From positions 2,108,001-2,172,000 of the forward strand of contig JACJXX010000002.1 of NCBI GenBank assembly GCA_020636435.1: a DNA stretch of 64,000 bases, given 5' to 3'. The DNA comes from Lewinellaceae bacterium. GTDB lineage: Bacteria > Bacteroidota > Bacteroidia > Chitinophagales > Saprospiraceae. Below the pieces are notes generated by a model. That model did no database searches. It saw nothing but the letters and a program-made list of their open reading frames with translations, and was not told the DNA's origin. The position numbers and the translations under genes are program-made. This document shows, piece after piece, positions 8,719-17,891 of the stretch. Position 1 is the first letter of the stretch; every line of letters begins with the position of its first letter.

Positions 8719-10202
8719 TCCTGAAAATTTCCCATACCCTGAAAAACCTGCCGCCGGCAGTTATCATCCCTCTTGCCGCCGGCGAACCTCTGCAGCGTGC
8801 CCTGAACTCAATAGCCTCGGCAACCGGAACGCCGGCAGCGCTGATCGAGGCGGACTTTAAAGCCGAACCGGGAGAAGTGCAAATAGTGTATAAGGACAGC
8901 ACTCGTTTCTTTCTTTTAGGCCTGGGCCAGTCGCCGGCTTTTCAGGATGTGCTGAAGGCCTTTCGCTCCCTCTCCGGCAAAAACCGGCAAAAGCTGCCGG
9001 CAGCTATCGGCATCAGCCTTTTGCACGGCAACCTTTCCGGCAATGCCGCCATCTGGGTAGAGGCCGCCCTCAACGGGCTGGCCCTGGGCACCTACCAGAT
9101 CGGCCGCTACAAGAAAATACCGAACGGCAACGGGCATGTGCTGTCCGGCCCCAATGCCTCGGTAGAGCTCCTGGTGGAAGAAAGCCTGGCGGAAAAGGGC
9201 CAACAGGCAGCGCGGCGCGGCCTGGCCGTAGCCGAAACCCAGATGAGCATCTTCCATCTGGTGAACGCCCCCAGCAATAAGAAAACCCCGGAAAGCCTGG
9301 CGCAGTGGGCGCTGGAGTCCGGAAAAAAATACGGTTACAGCGTCCGGGCCCTGGGCAAAGAGCAAATCCTTGCCGAAGGGCTGCACGCCCTGCTGGCCGT
9401 CAACCGGGGCAGCGAATATCCGCCGGCTTTTATCATCATGGAATACCGCCCGAAGAAGGAACCGGCGAAAGGCTTGAAAAAGATAGGCCTGGTGGGAAAA
9501 GGCGTCACTTTCGACACCGGCGGGCTTTCCATCAAGCCTTCCGCCAACATGCACTACATGAAAAGCGATATGGGCGGGGCAGCGGCTGTTTTTGGAACCA
9601 TGGAGGCGGCAGCCAAACTGCAACTGCCCGTGCACCTGGTCGGCATCGTGCCTTCCACCGACAACAGCGTGGATGCCTTGTCGATCAAACCGAGCGACGT
9701 GATCGACTCCTATAGCGGCAAGACCATCGAAGTGATCGATACCGACGCCGAAGGGCGCCTGATACTGGCCGACGGCTTATGCTACATGGCCAGAAACTAT
9801 CGGCCGGACACCATGATCGACCTGGCTACCCTGACGGGAAGCACGGTCCGCACTTTCGGCTACCATGCCGCCGGCCTGTTCTCCAACAACGACGCCCTTG
9901 CCGCCCAGCTTTTTGCCGCCAGCGAACGCAGCGGAGAACGCAGCTGGCGCCTTCCGCTCTGGGATGCCTACAAAGACGACATCAAGTCGGATGTGGCCGA
10001 CCTGCGCAATTTCAGCGGCCGCCCGATGGCAGGCGCCATCGGCGCCGCCAAGTTCCTGGAGGCTTTCATCGAGGGCCACCCGGCCTGGGCCCACCTCGAC
10101 ATCGCCGGCGTAGCCTTCAACGATTCTGAATTTTCTTCCCAAAAAAGCGCAACGGCGTTTGGCGTAAGGCTTTTGCTGGATTATATTAGCCACCTGGAAT
10201 AA
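8715..10202 (+). CDS. pepA: leucyl aminopeptidase (peptidase family M17)
   Basis: 495 residues from ATG at 8715, which overlaps the esterase stop (ATGA). The C-terminal catalytic domain carries the M17 metal-binding and catalytic motifs: VGKGVTFDTGGLSIKP (metal Lys/Asp), MKSDMGGAAAV, and the signature DTDAEGRLILADGL. The N-terminal M17 domain is more divergent, as usual. It is a cytoplasmic hexameric di-zinc or manganese exopeptidase that removes N-terminal residues from peptides. Length is normal. Pairing with an esterase is not diagnostic of function. Confidence 0.93.
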   Translation: MILKISHTLKNLPPAVIIPLAAGEPLQRALNSIASATGTPAALIEADFKAEPGEVQIVYKDSTRFFLLGLGQSPAFQDVLKAFRSLSGKNRQKLPAAIGISLLHGNLSGNAAIWVEAALNGLALGTYQIGRYKKIPNGNGHVLSGPNASVELLVEESLAEKGQQAARRGLAVAETQMSIFHLVNAPSNKKTPESLAQWALESGKKYGYSVRALGKEQILAEGLHALLAVNRGSEYPPAFIIMEYRPKKEPAKGLKKIGLVGKGVTFDTGGLSIKPSANMHYMKSDMGGAAAVFGTMEAAAKLQLPVHLVGIVPSTDNSVDALSIKPSDVIDSYSGKTIEVIDTDAEGRLILADGLCYMARNYRPDTMIDLATLTGSTVRTFGYHAAGLFSNNDALAAQLFAASERSGERSWRLPLWDAYKDDIKSDVADLRNFSGRPMAGAIGAAKFLEAFIEGHPAWAHLDIAGVAFNDSEFSSQKSATAFGVRLLLDYISHLE

Positions 10203-10236
10203 CCGTAGAACCGTAAAACCGTAAAACCGTGGCTGC
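10201..10236. repeat. short octamer tandem repeat (AACCGTAR)
   Basis: Four copies of an octamer AACCGTAA/AACCGTAG begin at the aminopeptidase stop codon. The same style of CGG/CCG octamer occurs at 11529-11580 and 22026-22100. Confidence 0.7.
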
Positions 10237-10296
10237 CCTTCCGGGCCTTTCACATTTTGCGGTTTCGCATTTTATATTTTGACTTAATCCCCTTTT

Positions 10297-11508
10297 ATGC
10301 GCCCACTCACCTTCCTCTGCATTTCCTGCTATTTCAAAGGGCAGGATTTCCTGCGTGCCTGCAAAGCCGCCGGCAATACCGTTTTCCTGCTCACCCGGAA
10401 ATCGCTGGAACACCAGGGCTGGCCAAGAGAGTCGGTGGACGAGTTTTTCTACATCGAGTCGGAAGAGAATACCCCCGAGAACCTCAGCAATATTGCCAAA
10501 GGGCTGGCCTGGCTCATGCGCAACAAAAAAATAGACCGCATTGTCGCCCTCGATGATTTCGACGTCGAAAAGGCGGCCTTCCTGCGCGAGGAGTTCCGCA
10601 TCCCCGGCATGGGGCAAACGACCGCCCGCTATTTCCGGGATAAGCTGGCCATGCGGATCCGGGCTGCCGAATCCGGCATCTCCGTGCCGCCCTTCAGTTC
10701 GCTTTTCCACGATGCCGACATCAATTATTACATTCTTCGAACTTCTCCGCCCTGGGTGGTGAAACCGCGCTCCGAGGCTTCCGCCACCGGCATTCGCAAA
10801 GTACACAGCAGCGAAGAACTGTGGCAGGCCATCCACGATTTGGGCGACCACCGCCACCACTTCCTGGTGGAGCAGTTCAAGCCGGGCGACGTATACCACG
10901 TCGACGCCATCACTGTAGCCGGCAAGGTGCAGTTTTGCCGAACCTCCCGATACCTCAGCACGCCGCTGGAGGTAGCTCACGGCGGCGGCATTTTCCGTTC
11001 TCATACCATCGAATTCGGCAGCGAGGAAGACAAAGCGCTGCAACAACTGAACGCGCAGGTAATGAAGGCATTCGGCATGCAGTTCAGCGCATCCCATACC
11101 GAGTTCATCCGCTCAAAGGAAGACGGCAAGTTTTACTTTCTGGAAACCTCTTCCCGCGTTGGCGGCGCCCACCTCGCCGAAATGGTGGAGTTCTCTTCCG
11201 GGGTCAACCTGTGGGGAGAATGGGCGCGGCTGGAAAACGCCATAGCCCGCGGAGAGCCTTATCAGGCGCCAACGCCCGAGAAACTTTATACTGGCATCGT
11301 CGTCTCCCTCTCCCGCTTCAAACACCCCGACCATTCCAGCTTCTCTGACCCGGAGATCGTCTGGCGCCTGAACAAGGACCACCACATTGGCCTGATCGTC
11401 CGCTCCGAACGGCGCGAGCGGGTTCTGGAATTGCTGGATGAGTACGCCGGGCGCATCCAAAGGGATTTCCACGCCAGCGCGCCGGCGCCGAAGAAGCCGG
11501 CGGATTAG
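10297..11508 (+). CDS. ATP-grasp family carboxylate-amine ligase
   Basis: 403 residues. An N-terminal Rossmann-like region (MRPLTFLCISCYFKGQDFLRACKAAG) is followed by an ATP-grasp fold. Nucleotide-binding elements visible are WVVKPRSEASATGIRKV (Lys of the A-loop, flexible glycine-containing loop), FLVEQFKPGDVYHVD, and the metal-binding pair in HTEFIRSKEDGKFYFLETSSRVGGAH. It presumably joins a carboxylate to an amine or thiol using ATP, as in carbamoyl-phosphate-synthase-like or peptide-ligase enzymes. It is a stand-alone gene with no biosynthetic partners nearby, so the product is unknown. Confidence 0.8.
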   Translation: MRPLTFLCISCYFKGQDFLRACKAAGNTVFLLTRKSLEHQGWPRESVDEFFYIESEENTPENLSNIAKGLAWLMRNKKIDRIVALDDFDVEKAAFLREEFRIPGMGQTTARYFRDKLAMRIRAAESGISVPPFSSLFHDADINYYILRTSPPWVVKPRSEASATGIRKVHSSEELWQAIHDLGDHRHHFLVEQFKPGDVYHVDAITVAGKVQFCRTSRYLSTPLEVAHGGGIFRSHTIEFGSEEDKALQQLNAQVMKAFGMQFSASHTEFIRSKEDGKFYFLETSSRVGGAHLAEMVEFSSGVNLWGEWARLENAIARGEPYQAPTPEKLYTGIVVSLSRFKHPDHSSFSDPEIVWRLNKDHHIGLIVRSERRERVLELLDEYAGRIQRDFHASAPAPKKPAD

Positions 11509-11528
11509 GGGGTGCCTATTTATAGGCC

Positions 11529-11615
11529 GGTTTTGCGGTTTTTCGGTTTTGCGGTTTTACGGTTTTACGGTTCTGCGGTTTAAGGACACTTGGTTCTGGC
11601 TTCGCCAGGTTATGG
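11529..11615 (+). repeat. octamer minisatellite plus 40-bp repeat (copy 1)
   Basis: Six tandem octamers of the type TTTTGCGG / TTTTACGG run into GCGGTTTAAGGACACTTGG and a further 20 bp ending CCAGGTTATGG. The 40-bp tail (11575-11615) recurs inverted at 21993-22032, again joined to the octamer array. It marks the 3' region of the ATP-grasp gene. Confidence 0.8.
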
Positions 11616-11730
11616 CGTTTCGGTTATGGGGTTCCGGTGTTGTGGTATTATGGCGTTGCGGCCCGTCCATTTGGCCGGGTAAATGTTGCGGTATTCCAGC
11701 CGGAGAACCTTAATGCTTATGCTGCTTAGC

Positions 11731-11903
11731 TCTACTTTGTTAACTTAACAGGAGCGCGGACCTCCAGGTCCGCGAAGGCTGCCTCGGGCAGCCTTTAAAA
11801 AGGCAATACCGTACTAAAAACCTGCTCCAAGCAGGTTTTCGCGGACCTGGAGGTCCGCGCTCCATGGTCTCAGGCCATGCTATATTTTAACTTAACAAAG
11901 TAG
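11731..11903. mobile_element. hairpin-rich MITE-like element with CTACTTTGT ends (copy C)
   Basis: Terminal inverted repeats TCTACTTTGTTAACTTAA / its near complement at 11886-11903. Inside are two inverted copies of GCGGACCTCCAGGTCCGC (itself palindromic), plus small hairpins GGCTGCC..GGCAGCC and ACCTGCT..AGCAGGT. A longer relative sits at 25400-25636. It fills the gap between the ATP-grasp and hydrolase genes. Confidence 0.8.
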
Positions 11904-11988
11904 AATTAAGATCATGCCGTTTTTTGCGCTGGTTCCAAATGAATTGGAATCCTTCTCTAAAGTTAGAAAATATTGGCAATATTTCAAG

Positions 11989-12900
11989 CTACCCGGAAAG
12001 GCGTTCCAGCCACCCCCAAAACGCCTCCCTCGCTTCCCCCTCCCGGAAAAACCAGCTCGCCACATCCAGATGCGTACCTTCCGGCAGGCTCACAAAGCGG
12101 GTCTCCGCTGCATTGACGGCTTTCATCCGGTTGGCGAACTCCCGGGCTCCTTCGAATTTCACCATGCCATCTTTGGCGCCGTGGATGATCAGAGTGGAAA
12201 TGTTAACGGATTTGTTCAGGTATTGGTAGGGGCTGGCTTGACGGAACATGGGCCGATCCCTCGGGCCGGCAAAAAAACGCAGGGTGGGGGAACTGGCCAT
12301 CTTGTCCAGGTGCAGGGGAGCGCCCAGGAGGAAAAGCCCCTGAAACCATTCCGGTGAAAGGCCAGCCTGCTCCAGCCCTTCGTGGTCCAGCGCGGCCAGC
12401 GCCGCCATATTGCCTCCTGCCGACATGCCGCCGATGATGGCTTTTTTCTCGCCCATTTCCCGCTGGGCCAGCACATCCCGTGCTTTCAAAAGCATCTGGG
12501 TAAGGTCTTCCCGAATGTGCCGGTAGTTGTAGCGGGGCAGGCGCCGGCAAGAAGGCAGCAGGACGACGAAGCCCCTTCGGGTAAGCTGTTGGGCCTGTGG
12601 CCGGAATTGCTCCGGGGCGCCGAATTGCCAGCCTCCGCCGTGGAAATAGAACAGGACTGCCGGTTGCAGCGGCATGCCCTCCGGAGGAATGCACAAAAGC
12701 ATATACTGCCGCCGGTGGGCGCCGTAGGCAATTCGCTCCTCCCGGAAGTTATTCCCGGGGCTGGAGAGAAGGTGCACCCAGAATGGGGGAAGGTGCAGCA
12801 ATTCGTGGAGCAGGCTGCCCCTGGGCACCGCCAGCCAAAGGAGGCCGTACATCAGAGCAATACCCAGCAGAAAGAGGAATAAAGATAGCGGGAGCGGCAT
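11989..12900 (-). CDS. alpha/beta-hydrolase (lipase/esterase, hormone-sensitive-lipase-like)
   Basis: 303 residues from ATG at 12900 (MPLPLSLFLFLLGIALMYGL), which gives an N-terminal membrane anchor or uncleaved signal; the frame is open 19 codons further upstream. Motifs: oxyanion-hole HGGGWQFG (about residue 105), nucleophile elbow GGMSAGGNMA, acid in HGAKDGMVKFE, and catalytic His in EGTHLDVASW. The protein probably acts on a carboxyl ester at the membrane or in the periplasm. It is a single gene, convergent with the ATP-grasp gene. The specific substrate is unknown. Confidence 0.83.
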   Translation of the reverse strand: MPLPLSLFLFLLGIALMYGLLWLAVPRGSLLHELLHLPPFWVHLLSSPGNNFREERIAYGAHRRQYMLLCIPPEGMPLQPAVLFYFHGGGWQFGAPEQFRPQAQQLTRRGFVVLLPSCRRLPRYNYRHIREDLTQMLLKARDVLAQREMGEKKAIIGGMSAGGNMAALAALDHEGLEQAGLSPEWFQGLFLLGAPLHLDKMASSPTLRFFAGPRDRPMFRQASPYQYLNKSVNISTLIIHGAKDGMVKFEGAREFANRMKAVNAAETRFVSLPEGTHLDVASWFFREGEAREAFWGWLERLSG

Positions 12901-13143
12901 TCGCGAAAATAGGAAATTTCGAATAACCGGGATGGGGCCGGCAAAAAAAAATTGCATGCGCCGAAAGCGACATGCAATTCACAAACTATTTTTAACTAAA
13001 ACCTATTACTCGGCATCTAACGGAATATTCGGAAAATGGTTTGTCATTATTGGTGCAAAAAACCAGAATAAGCCGCTAAAAAATGGCGGGAGAATGTCGG
13101 GTTATTGCTAATTTAACCATTTTCAAATCTGTCAACCCCGATT

Positions 13144-16074
13144 ATGAGGCTATTCGGCCTTCTTTTCCTGATGGCGCCTGCCTTGCTTTGCGGGCAGGCG
13201 GAAACCCTGGCAGCGCCTGAAGCCTTTCTGGCCCTGGAGCAGGCGGATTCCTGTGTCCAATCTGAGGATTACAAGGCCGCCCGGGCGTTGTACCTGGAGG
13301 CTCTGCCTTATTTTATAACGCAGGATGCCCATCGGGAGCAATCGTACATCTATCTGTGGCTCAGCGAAACCTCCTATTATGCACGGGATTTGGATCAGGC
13401 TATGAAAGAGGCTTTGTACAGCCGCCTGCTGGCGGAATCCTGCCTCAATCCCGATACCTTGCCATTCTACTGCACCATCCTGCAAAACCTGGGCGTTTTT
13501 CATTCGGCGCGCAGCGATTTCGACGGGCAAATGAGGTATTACCTCCAATCGCTGGAGGCGGCGCTGCAATACCATGGAAAGAACAGCGCGCGTGCCGCCG
13601 ACGCCTACCTGAGCGTGGGCGCTGCCTATGGCCGGCGCGGGCGCTGGAACGAGTGTATCGCCTTCACGGAAAACTCTTTGCAGATAGCCCGGGATGTCAA
13701 TTACCGGGAAGGCATAGGCTCGGCCCTGCTTAACCTTTCCTACAGTTATGCCGAGCAGGAGGATTTTGAAAAGGCCATTCAGCTTCAAATCCAGGCACTG
13801 TCAGTGACCACCAGCCTGGAAGAGCGGGCCCGCGGGCTGAACAACCTGGGCGTTCACTACATCGATATAGGCGAGTACGATGAAGCGCTGGGCAACCTGC
13901 ACCGGGCGCTGCATTTGCGCCGGGCCCTGTACCTGCCCTCCGACGGCGACGTTTTTTCCACCCTGCTCAATATCTCCCGCGCCCATTCGGAAAACGGCCG
14001 GCTGGATTCGGCGAGCTACTATCTGGAGCAGGCCATCCAGGGGCTGCTCCAGCAGGGCAATGATGCGGACCAGTCGCTTTTGCAGATCGCTTACAATTAC
14101 AAGGGCAAGTTGTTGCTGGAGGGAGGCCTGCCAGAGGCGGCGGAACAAGCCATACGGCAAGCGCTGGCTGTGCGCGGCAACTGGAGGGGGGTGAACAGCA
14201 GCACTTTTATGCTGATGGGGGAGGTCTTGCTGGCGCTGGGGCGCTACGATCAGGCGCTGCAGGCCGCTCAGGAAGGGCTGGAGTGGGCGGCGCCCGGTTT
14301 TGAAGCGGAAGGCTCCATGGAAAACCCTCCCTGGGAAAGGCTGGAGAGCATCGCCCAGGCCCGGGGATTGCTGAAACTCAAGGGAGACATACTCCGGGAA
14401 AGCGGGCTGGCAAGCGGCGAACCAACGCTGCTGAAGGCTTCCCTGGCAACCTTCGAGCAGGGCGATTCGCTGGTGATGTGGCTGCGCCGGTCCTTCCGCA
14501 GCCGCTTGTCCCGCGACCAGATGGCCGCCAACGCCAACGAGCTGTACGCCGGCGCCCTGCGCACCCTTTACCACCTCTATCAGCAAACCGGAGACACGGC
14601 CTACTTCGACCAGGCGCTGGCGTTTTCCGAAAAGAATAAAGCCCTTTCCGTGCTGGAAAACCTCAACAGCCTGTACGCCCGGTCCTTTTCCGGCGTTCCC
14701 GACGATGTAGTAGAAGCAGAGCGCCGGCTGCTGGAAGAGATCGAGTTTTATTCCAACCTGGCTAAACTCAACCGAGGCTACGAAAGCGATAGCCTGGTGG
14801 CCGCCTGGGAAAACCTGGCCTTTGAAAAACGCCGGCAACAGGACAGCCTGCTGAGCCGGGTCGAAGTGCAATACCCCCATTACTACCAGATGAAACATGG
14901 CTTCCAACTGGCGGGGGTAAGGCCTCTGCAGGAAGAACTGCTGGCTCAGGGGGAAACCCTGCTCGAATACTTTTGGGACGAGGATGCCGTTTTTGTATTC
15001 CTCCTATCCGGAAAGCAACGGCAGTTTTTCCGGCTGCCCGCGCTCCGGCTGGCTGATAAAACAGGGAATCTTTGCCGGTTGGCCATTGAGCAGGGCCCGG
15101 AGTTTTACGAACGGAGCTTTGAGCTGTACCAACTGCTGTTCCAGCCTTTGGAACCCTACATCAAAGGCGAAAAACTGGCCATCGTGCCGGATGACATCCT
15201 GGCGTACCTGCCTTTTGAAATGTTGCTCACCGAACCTGTGCCTGCGGAAAGTTTGCCCCATGCCCGGCGCCCCTATTTGTTGAAAAAGTACTCCATCCGG
15301 AATCTGTTTTCCGCCAATGCCGCCTTGCAGGCTCAGTACAATCAAGCGGCGGTTTCCGTCTCCGGGGAATTGCTGGCACTGGCCCCTTCCTTTGACGGCG
15401 ATGCCTCCGGTTTAGCCAACCTGCCCGGCGCCCGGGACGAACTGGATATTCTGGAAGAAGGATACCAGGGGCTTTTTTTACAGGATACAACCGCCTCGGA
15501 AGCTAATTTTCGGAAGTACTGCCGCCGTTACGGCATCTATCACATCGCCACCCACACCAGGATCGACCAAAGCCTGCCTGCCGCCACCCACCTTTTGCTG
15601 GAAGCAGGCGGGGGGCAGGACGGCAAGCTCCACGTCTTTGAATTGTACAACCTGCGCCTGGATGCCGAACTGGCGGTATTGAGCGCCTGCAATACCGGCA
15701 TCGGCAAGATCAGGGTGGGAGAGGGGAGCGCCAGCCTGGCCCATGCCTTTGCCTACGCGGGCTGTTCCGACCTGGTGATGTCCCTCTGGCCCGTGCAGGA
15801 CCGGACGACACCTGTACTGATTAAGCGTTATTACGACAACATGGCGGAGGGGATGGACCGGTGCGAGGCCTTGCGCCAGGCGAAGCTGCATTGCCTGGAA
15901 TACGATGAGCTGTTTGCCCACCCTTATTACTGGAGCGGCTTTATATATGTAGGCAGCCGGGAGGAGCTCTTCTTAAAAAAACGCACGGGACTTACGCTTT
16001 GGCCGCTTCTCTTGCTATTGGGGCTTATAGCGGCGGGGCTTACAATTGTTTTAATACGGCGCGGGAACTCATAG
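13144..16074 (+). CDS. CHAT-domain protease with signal peptide, TPR repeats and C-terminal membrane anchor
   Basis: 976 residues. A signal peptide (MRLFGLLFLMAPALLCGQA) is followed by about 10 tetratricopeptide repeats (residues 30-400, e.g. ALLNLSYSYAEQEDFEKAIQ), a helical linker, and a CHAT (caspase-HetF-associated with TPRs) domain. The catalytic dyad is visible: His804 in YHIATHT and Cys849 in VLSACNTG. The last 25 residues are a transmembrane helix with a basic tail. The catalytic portion is therefore predicted on the periplasmic face. The gene converges on, and overlaps by 35 bp, a membrane TPR gene next to an ECF sigma factor, an arrangement repeatedly seen in Bacteroidota. The substrate is unknown; cleavage of a partner in a signalling cascade is the family expectation. 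Confidence 0.9.
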   Translation: MRLFGLLFLMAPALLCGQAETLAAPEAFLALEQADSCVQSEDYKAARALYLEALPYFITQDAHREQSYIYLWLSETSYYARDLDQAMKEALYSRLLAESCLNPDTLPFYCTILQNLGVFHSARSDFDGQMRYYLQSLEAALQYHGKNSARAADAYLSVGAAYGRRGRWNECIAFTENSLQIARDVNYREGIGSALLNLSYSYAEQEDFEKAIQLQIQALSVTTSLEERARGLNNLGVHYIDIGEYDEALGNLHRALHLRRALYLPSDGDVFSTLLNISRAHSENGRLDSASYYLEQAIQGLLQQGNDADQSLLQIAYNYKGKLLLEGGLPEAAEQAIRQALAVRGNWRGVNSSTFMLMGEVLLALGRYDQALQAAQEGLEWAAPGFEAEGSMENPPWERLESIAQARGLLKLKGDILRESGLASGEPTLLKASLATFEQGDSLVMWLRRSFRSRLSRDQMAANANELYAGALRTLYHLYQQTGDTAYFDQALAFSEKNKALSVLENLNSLYARSFSGVPDDVVEAERRLLEEIEFYSNLAKLNRGYESDSLVAAWENLAFEKRRQQDSLLSRVEVQYPHYYQMKHGFQLAGVRPLQEELLAQGETLLEYFWDEDAVFVFLLSGKQRQFFRLPALRLADKTGNLCRLAIEQGPEFYERSFELYQLLFQPLEPYIKGEKLAIVPDDILAYLPFEMLLTEPVPAESLPHARRPYLLKKYSIRNLFSANAALQAQYNQAAVSVSGELLALAPSFDGDASGLANLPGARDELDILEEGYQGLFLQDTTASEANFRKYCRRYGIYHIATHTRIDQSLPAATHLLLEAGGGQDGKLHVFELYNLRLDAELAVLSACNTGIGKIRVGEGSASLAHAFAYAGCSDLVMSLWPVQDRTTPVLIKRYYDNMAEGMDRCEALRQAKLHCLEYDELFAHPYYWSGFIYVGSREELFLKKRTGLTLWPLLLLLGLIAAGLTIVLIRRGNS

Positions 16075-16783
16075 CGTATCGGTCTCTGCCGTTTTCCAGT
16101 TCAAGAAATAGCGCCTTCGCCTGTTCCGTCTCGCCCTTGCGGAGCAGGGCCAGCGCCAGGTACCATTTGGCGGGCCGCTCGTAGGTGGGTTTGGGGAGGT
16201 TGTTCAGCGTAGCCTCCAGGTGGCCGGCGGCCGGTTCTGCTTTGCCTTCCCCCAGGAGCAAAATGCCCAGGTACAACCGAACCTCGGCATCCCTGCTGTT
16301 TTCGGCAAGGTGTTTTTCCATCAGGCTTTGGGCCAGTTCATATTGGCCGGCTTCGTAGGCCTTCAGGGCTTTCGTGCGCAGGCCAGGGCCTTCTTCGTAG
16401 GCGGAAGGAGTGTTTTGGCCTTCGCCTCTGCTATTCACTGCGCTGGGCAGGTAGTCGAAGTGTTCGGCGAAGAGCGCTTCGTTGCCTGGAGGTTGGAAAA
16501 AGACGAAATAACCGGCGGCGAGGAGAACGGCAGCAGCAGCGGCAATGCTGAGCAGGTGGCGGATGGTAAAGTTGCGCCCGCCCGCCGGGGCTGTGCGGCG
16601 GTCCAGGCGGTTGAGCGTAGCCTCCAGCGGTTCTTCTTCAGGGTGGTACTGCAATCCGGAAAGCGCGCGGCGGGAGAATTCGTTGAGTTCGTTTTTGGCA
16701 TCCTGGTATTCACGGCGCCGATGCCGCTCCAGCATTTCTTTTCTGGAGAGGGATCTTTCGTTTGGGGGTATATCTTTTTTCAT
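16040..16783 (-). CDS. single-pass membrane TPR protein, candidate anti-sigma partner
   Basis: 247 residues. A charged cytoplasmic N-terminus of about 80 residues (RRKEMLERHRRREYQDAKNE-like, with LNEFSRRALSGLQY) is followed by one membrane helix (HLLSIAAAAAVLLAAGYFVFF) and a C-terminal TPR region (ALKAYEAGQYELAQSLMEKHL; KWYLALALLRKGETEQAKAL). It starts 23 bp after the ECF sigma gene stop on the same strand, so the pair is an operon. The topology (short cytoplasmic part, one TM, extracytoplasmic TPR) fits an anti-sigma-like sensor, but a canonical zinc anti-sigma motif is not visible. Its 3' end overlaps the CHAT gene by 35 bp on the opposite strand. Confidence 0.78.
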   Translation of the reverse strand: MKKDIPPNERSLSRKEMLERHRRREYQDAKNELNEFSRRALSGLQYHPEEEPLEATLNRLDRRTAPAGGRNFTIRHLLSIAAAAAVLLAAGYFVFFQPPGNEALFAEHFDYLPSAVNSRGEGQNTPSAYEEGPGLRTKALKAYEAGQYELAQSLMEKHLAENSRDAEVRLYLGILLLGEGKAEPAAGHLEATLNNLPKPTYERPAKWYLALALLRKGETEQAKALFLELENGRDRYAMSSRAVLKQL

Positions 16784-16806
16784 GTTAGCTTGAGATTATC
16801 ATTTTA

Positions 16807-17376
16807 TCAAAGGAGCAGGTTTTTCAGGTTGCGCCTTCCGTTCTGGATGTGGCTTTTCACTTCATTGAGCCCAAAAGAGGTCAGCTCTGCAATTTCCTGG
16901 TAAGGCCGGTTTTCCAGGTAAAACAGGATGATGCATTTCCGCTGCGGCCCTTTGAGCTGGTCGATGGCGTCGCTGAGCGCTTCGTAGCGCCGTTCCTCTT
17001 CTTCTATACTATGAAGAGTCTCATCGTGGGCGGATTCCACAAAAACCTCCTCGCAAATCTCGTCCAGCCCGTCGGTTCGCAGGCGGGCCTTTTCCTTCAG
17101 CAGTTTGAGGCAGTAGTTTCGCACCACCAGGAAGAGCCAGGATTCGAAGTCCTCAATGTCGTATTTCAACAGTTTGGGCGGCAGGTCGGCGAAGCTGTCC
17201 ATCACAGCATCTTCGGCATCCTGCGGGTTTTTCAGGTAACTCAGGCAAAGCCCGTAGAGCTTGTGAGCATGCCGCCGGAACAGTTGGCTGAAGATAGCTT
17301 CGGAGGGCCTGCGCTTGTAGGCGGCAAGCAGTTCTTCATCGCTAAGGGTATCCGTCCGCTTTTTGAATAGGAGCAT
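16807..17376 (-). CDS. ECF-type RNA polymerase sigma factor
   Basis: 189 residues. Region 2 is seen around LFRRHAHKLYGLCLSYLKNPQDAEDAVMDSF (the core of sigma2.1-2.2) and region 4 around LKGPQRKCIILFYLENRPYQEIAELTSFGLNEVKSHIQNGRRNLKNLL, with the helix-turn-helix that reads -35 DNA. Length and two-domain layout are those of ECF sigma factors. It is co-transcribed with the membrane TPR gene and faces the CHAT protease gene. The likely role is signal-dependent transcription released by action on the membrane partner; that link is inference. Confidence 0.92.
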   Translation of the reverse strand: MLLFKKRTDTLSDEELLAAYKRRPSEAIFSQLFRRHAHKLYGLCLSYLKNPQDAEDAVMDSFADLPPKLLKYDIEDFESWLFLVVRNYCLKLLKEKARLRTDGLDEICEEVFVESAHDETLHSIEEEERRYEALSDAIDQLKGPQRKCIILFYLENRPYQEIAELTSFGLNEVKSHIQNGRRNLKNLLL

Positions 17377-17474
17377 AAAATGAACCCGGGATTTTGGTGC
17401 GGGGTAAATTTAGGGCTTTTTTTAGATATAGCAGGATGTTTTAGAAGCACTTAAAGGCGGGGCCGTGCAACGGC

Positions 17475-17785
17475 GGGTGCGATTCTAGTCCAAGCGGCAC
17501 GAATTAACGGGTTATATTATGATACTGGAACCCTGCATTTAAGGGCTGGCGAATTAGCCCGTTATTTCGTTCTAGTCGCACTAGTTTGTACCCCCTTATG
17601 TTTCTGGGCATGAAAACACCCGGAATTATTCCCTCGAAGTACTGTTACATGGTTTCCCGGTTCCATTGTTGAGGCCGTAGGCTCCATAACAGTGGAGCAA
17701 GGGGACTGTGAAACCGTGTTTTCCTGAATTTTAGGGGCATTTCCCCAAGCTATCTGCTACATGGGTACAAATGGGAATCGCACCC
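17475..17785 (-). mobile_element. MITE-like element, copy B, carrying a nested 96-bp insertion
   Basis: Inverted copy of the 215-bp element at 6049-6263, with two substitutions. It is flanked by a perfect 8-bp duplication GCAACGGC at 17467-17474 and 17786-17793, direct evidence of insertion. Inside one end a 96-bp segment (17490-17585) is inserted, bounded by a duplicated CTAGT. This segment contains two imperfect direct repeats of the form CGAATTAxCxxGTTAT. The element fills the gap between the sigma gene and the giant secreted protein. Confidence 0.9.
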
Positions 17786-17891
17786 GCAACGGCTGCTCAA
17801 ACGTACACCGCCCCCCCCCGCACACCGTAACAGGCTCTGTAACCATCTTCAGTTGCTACAGCATCGTGCAGGGTTTAATGTTACTGTCTCG

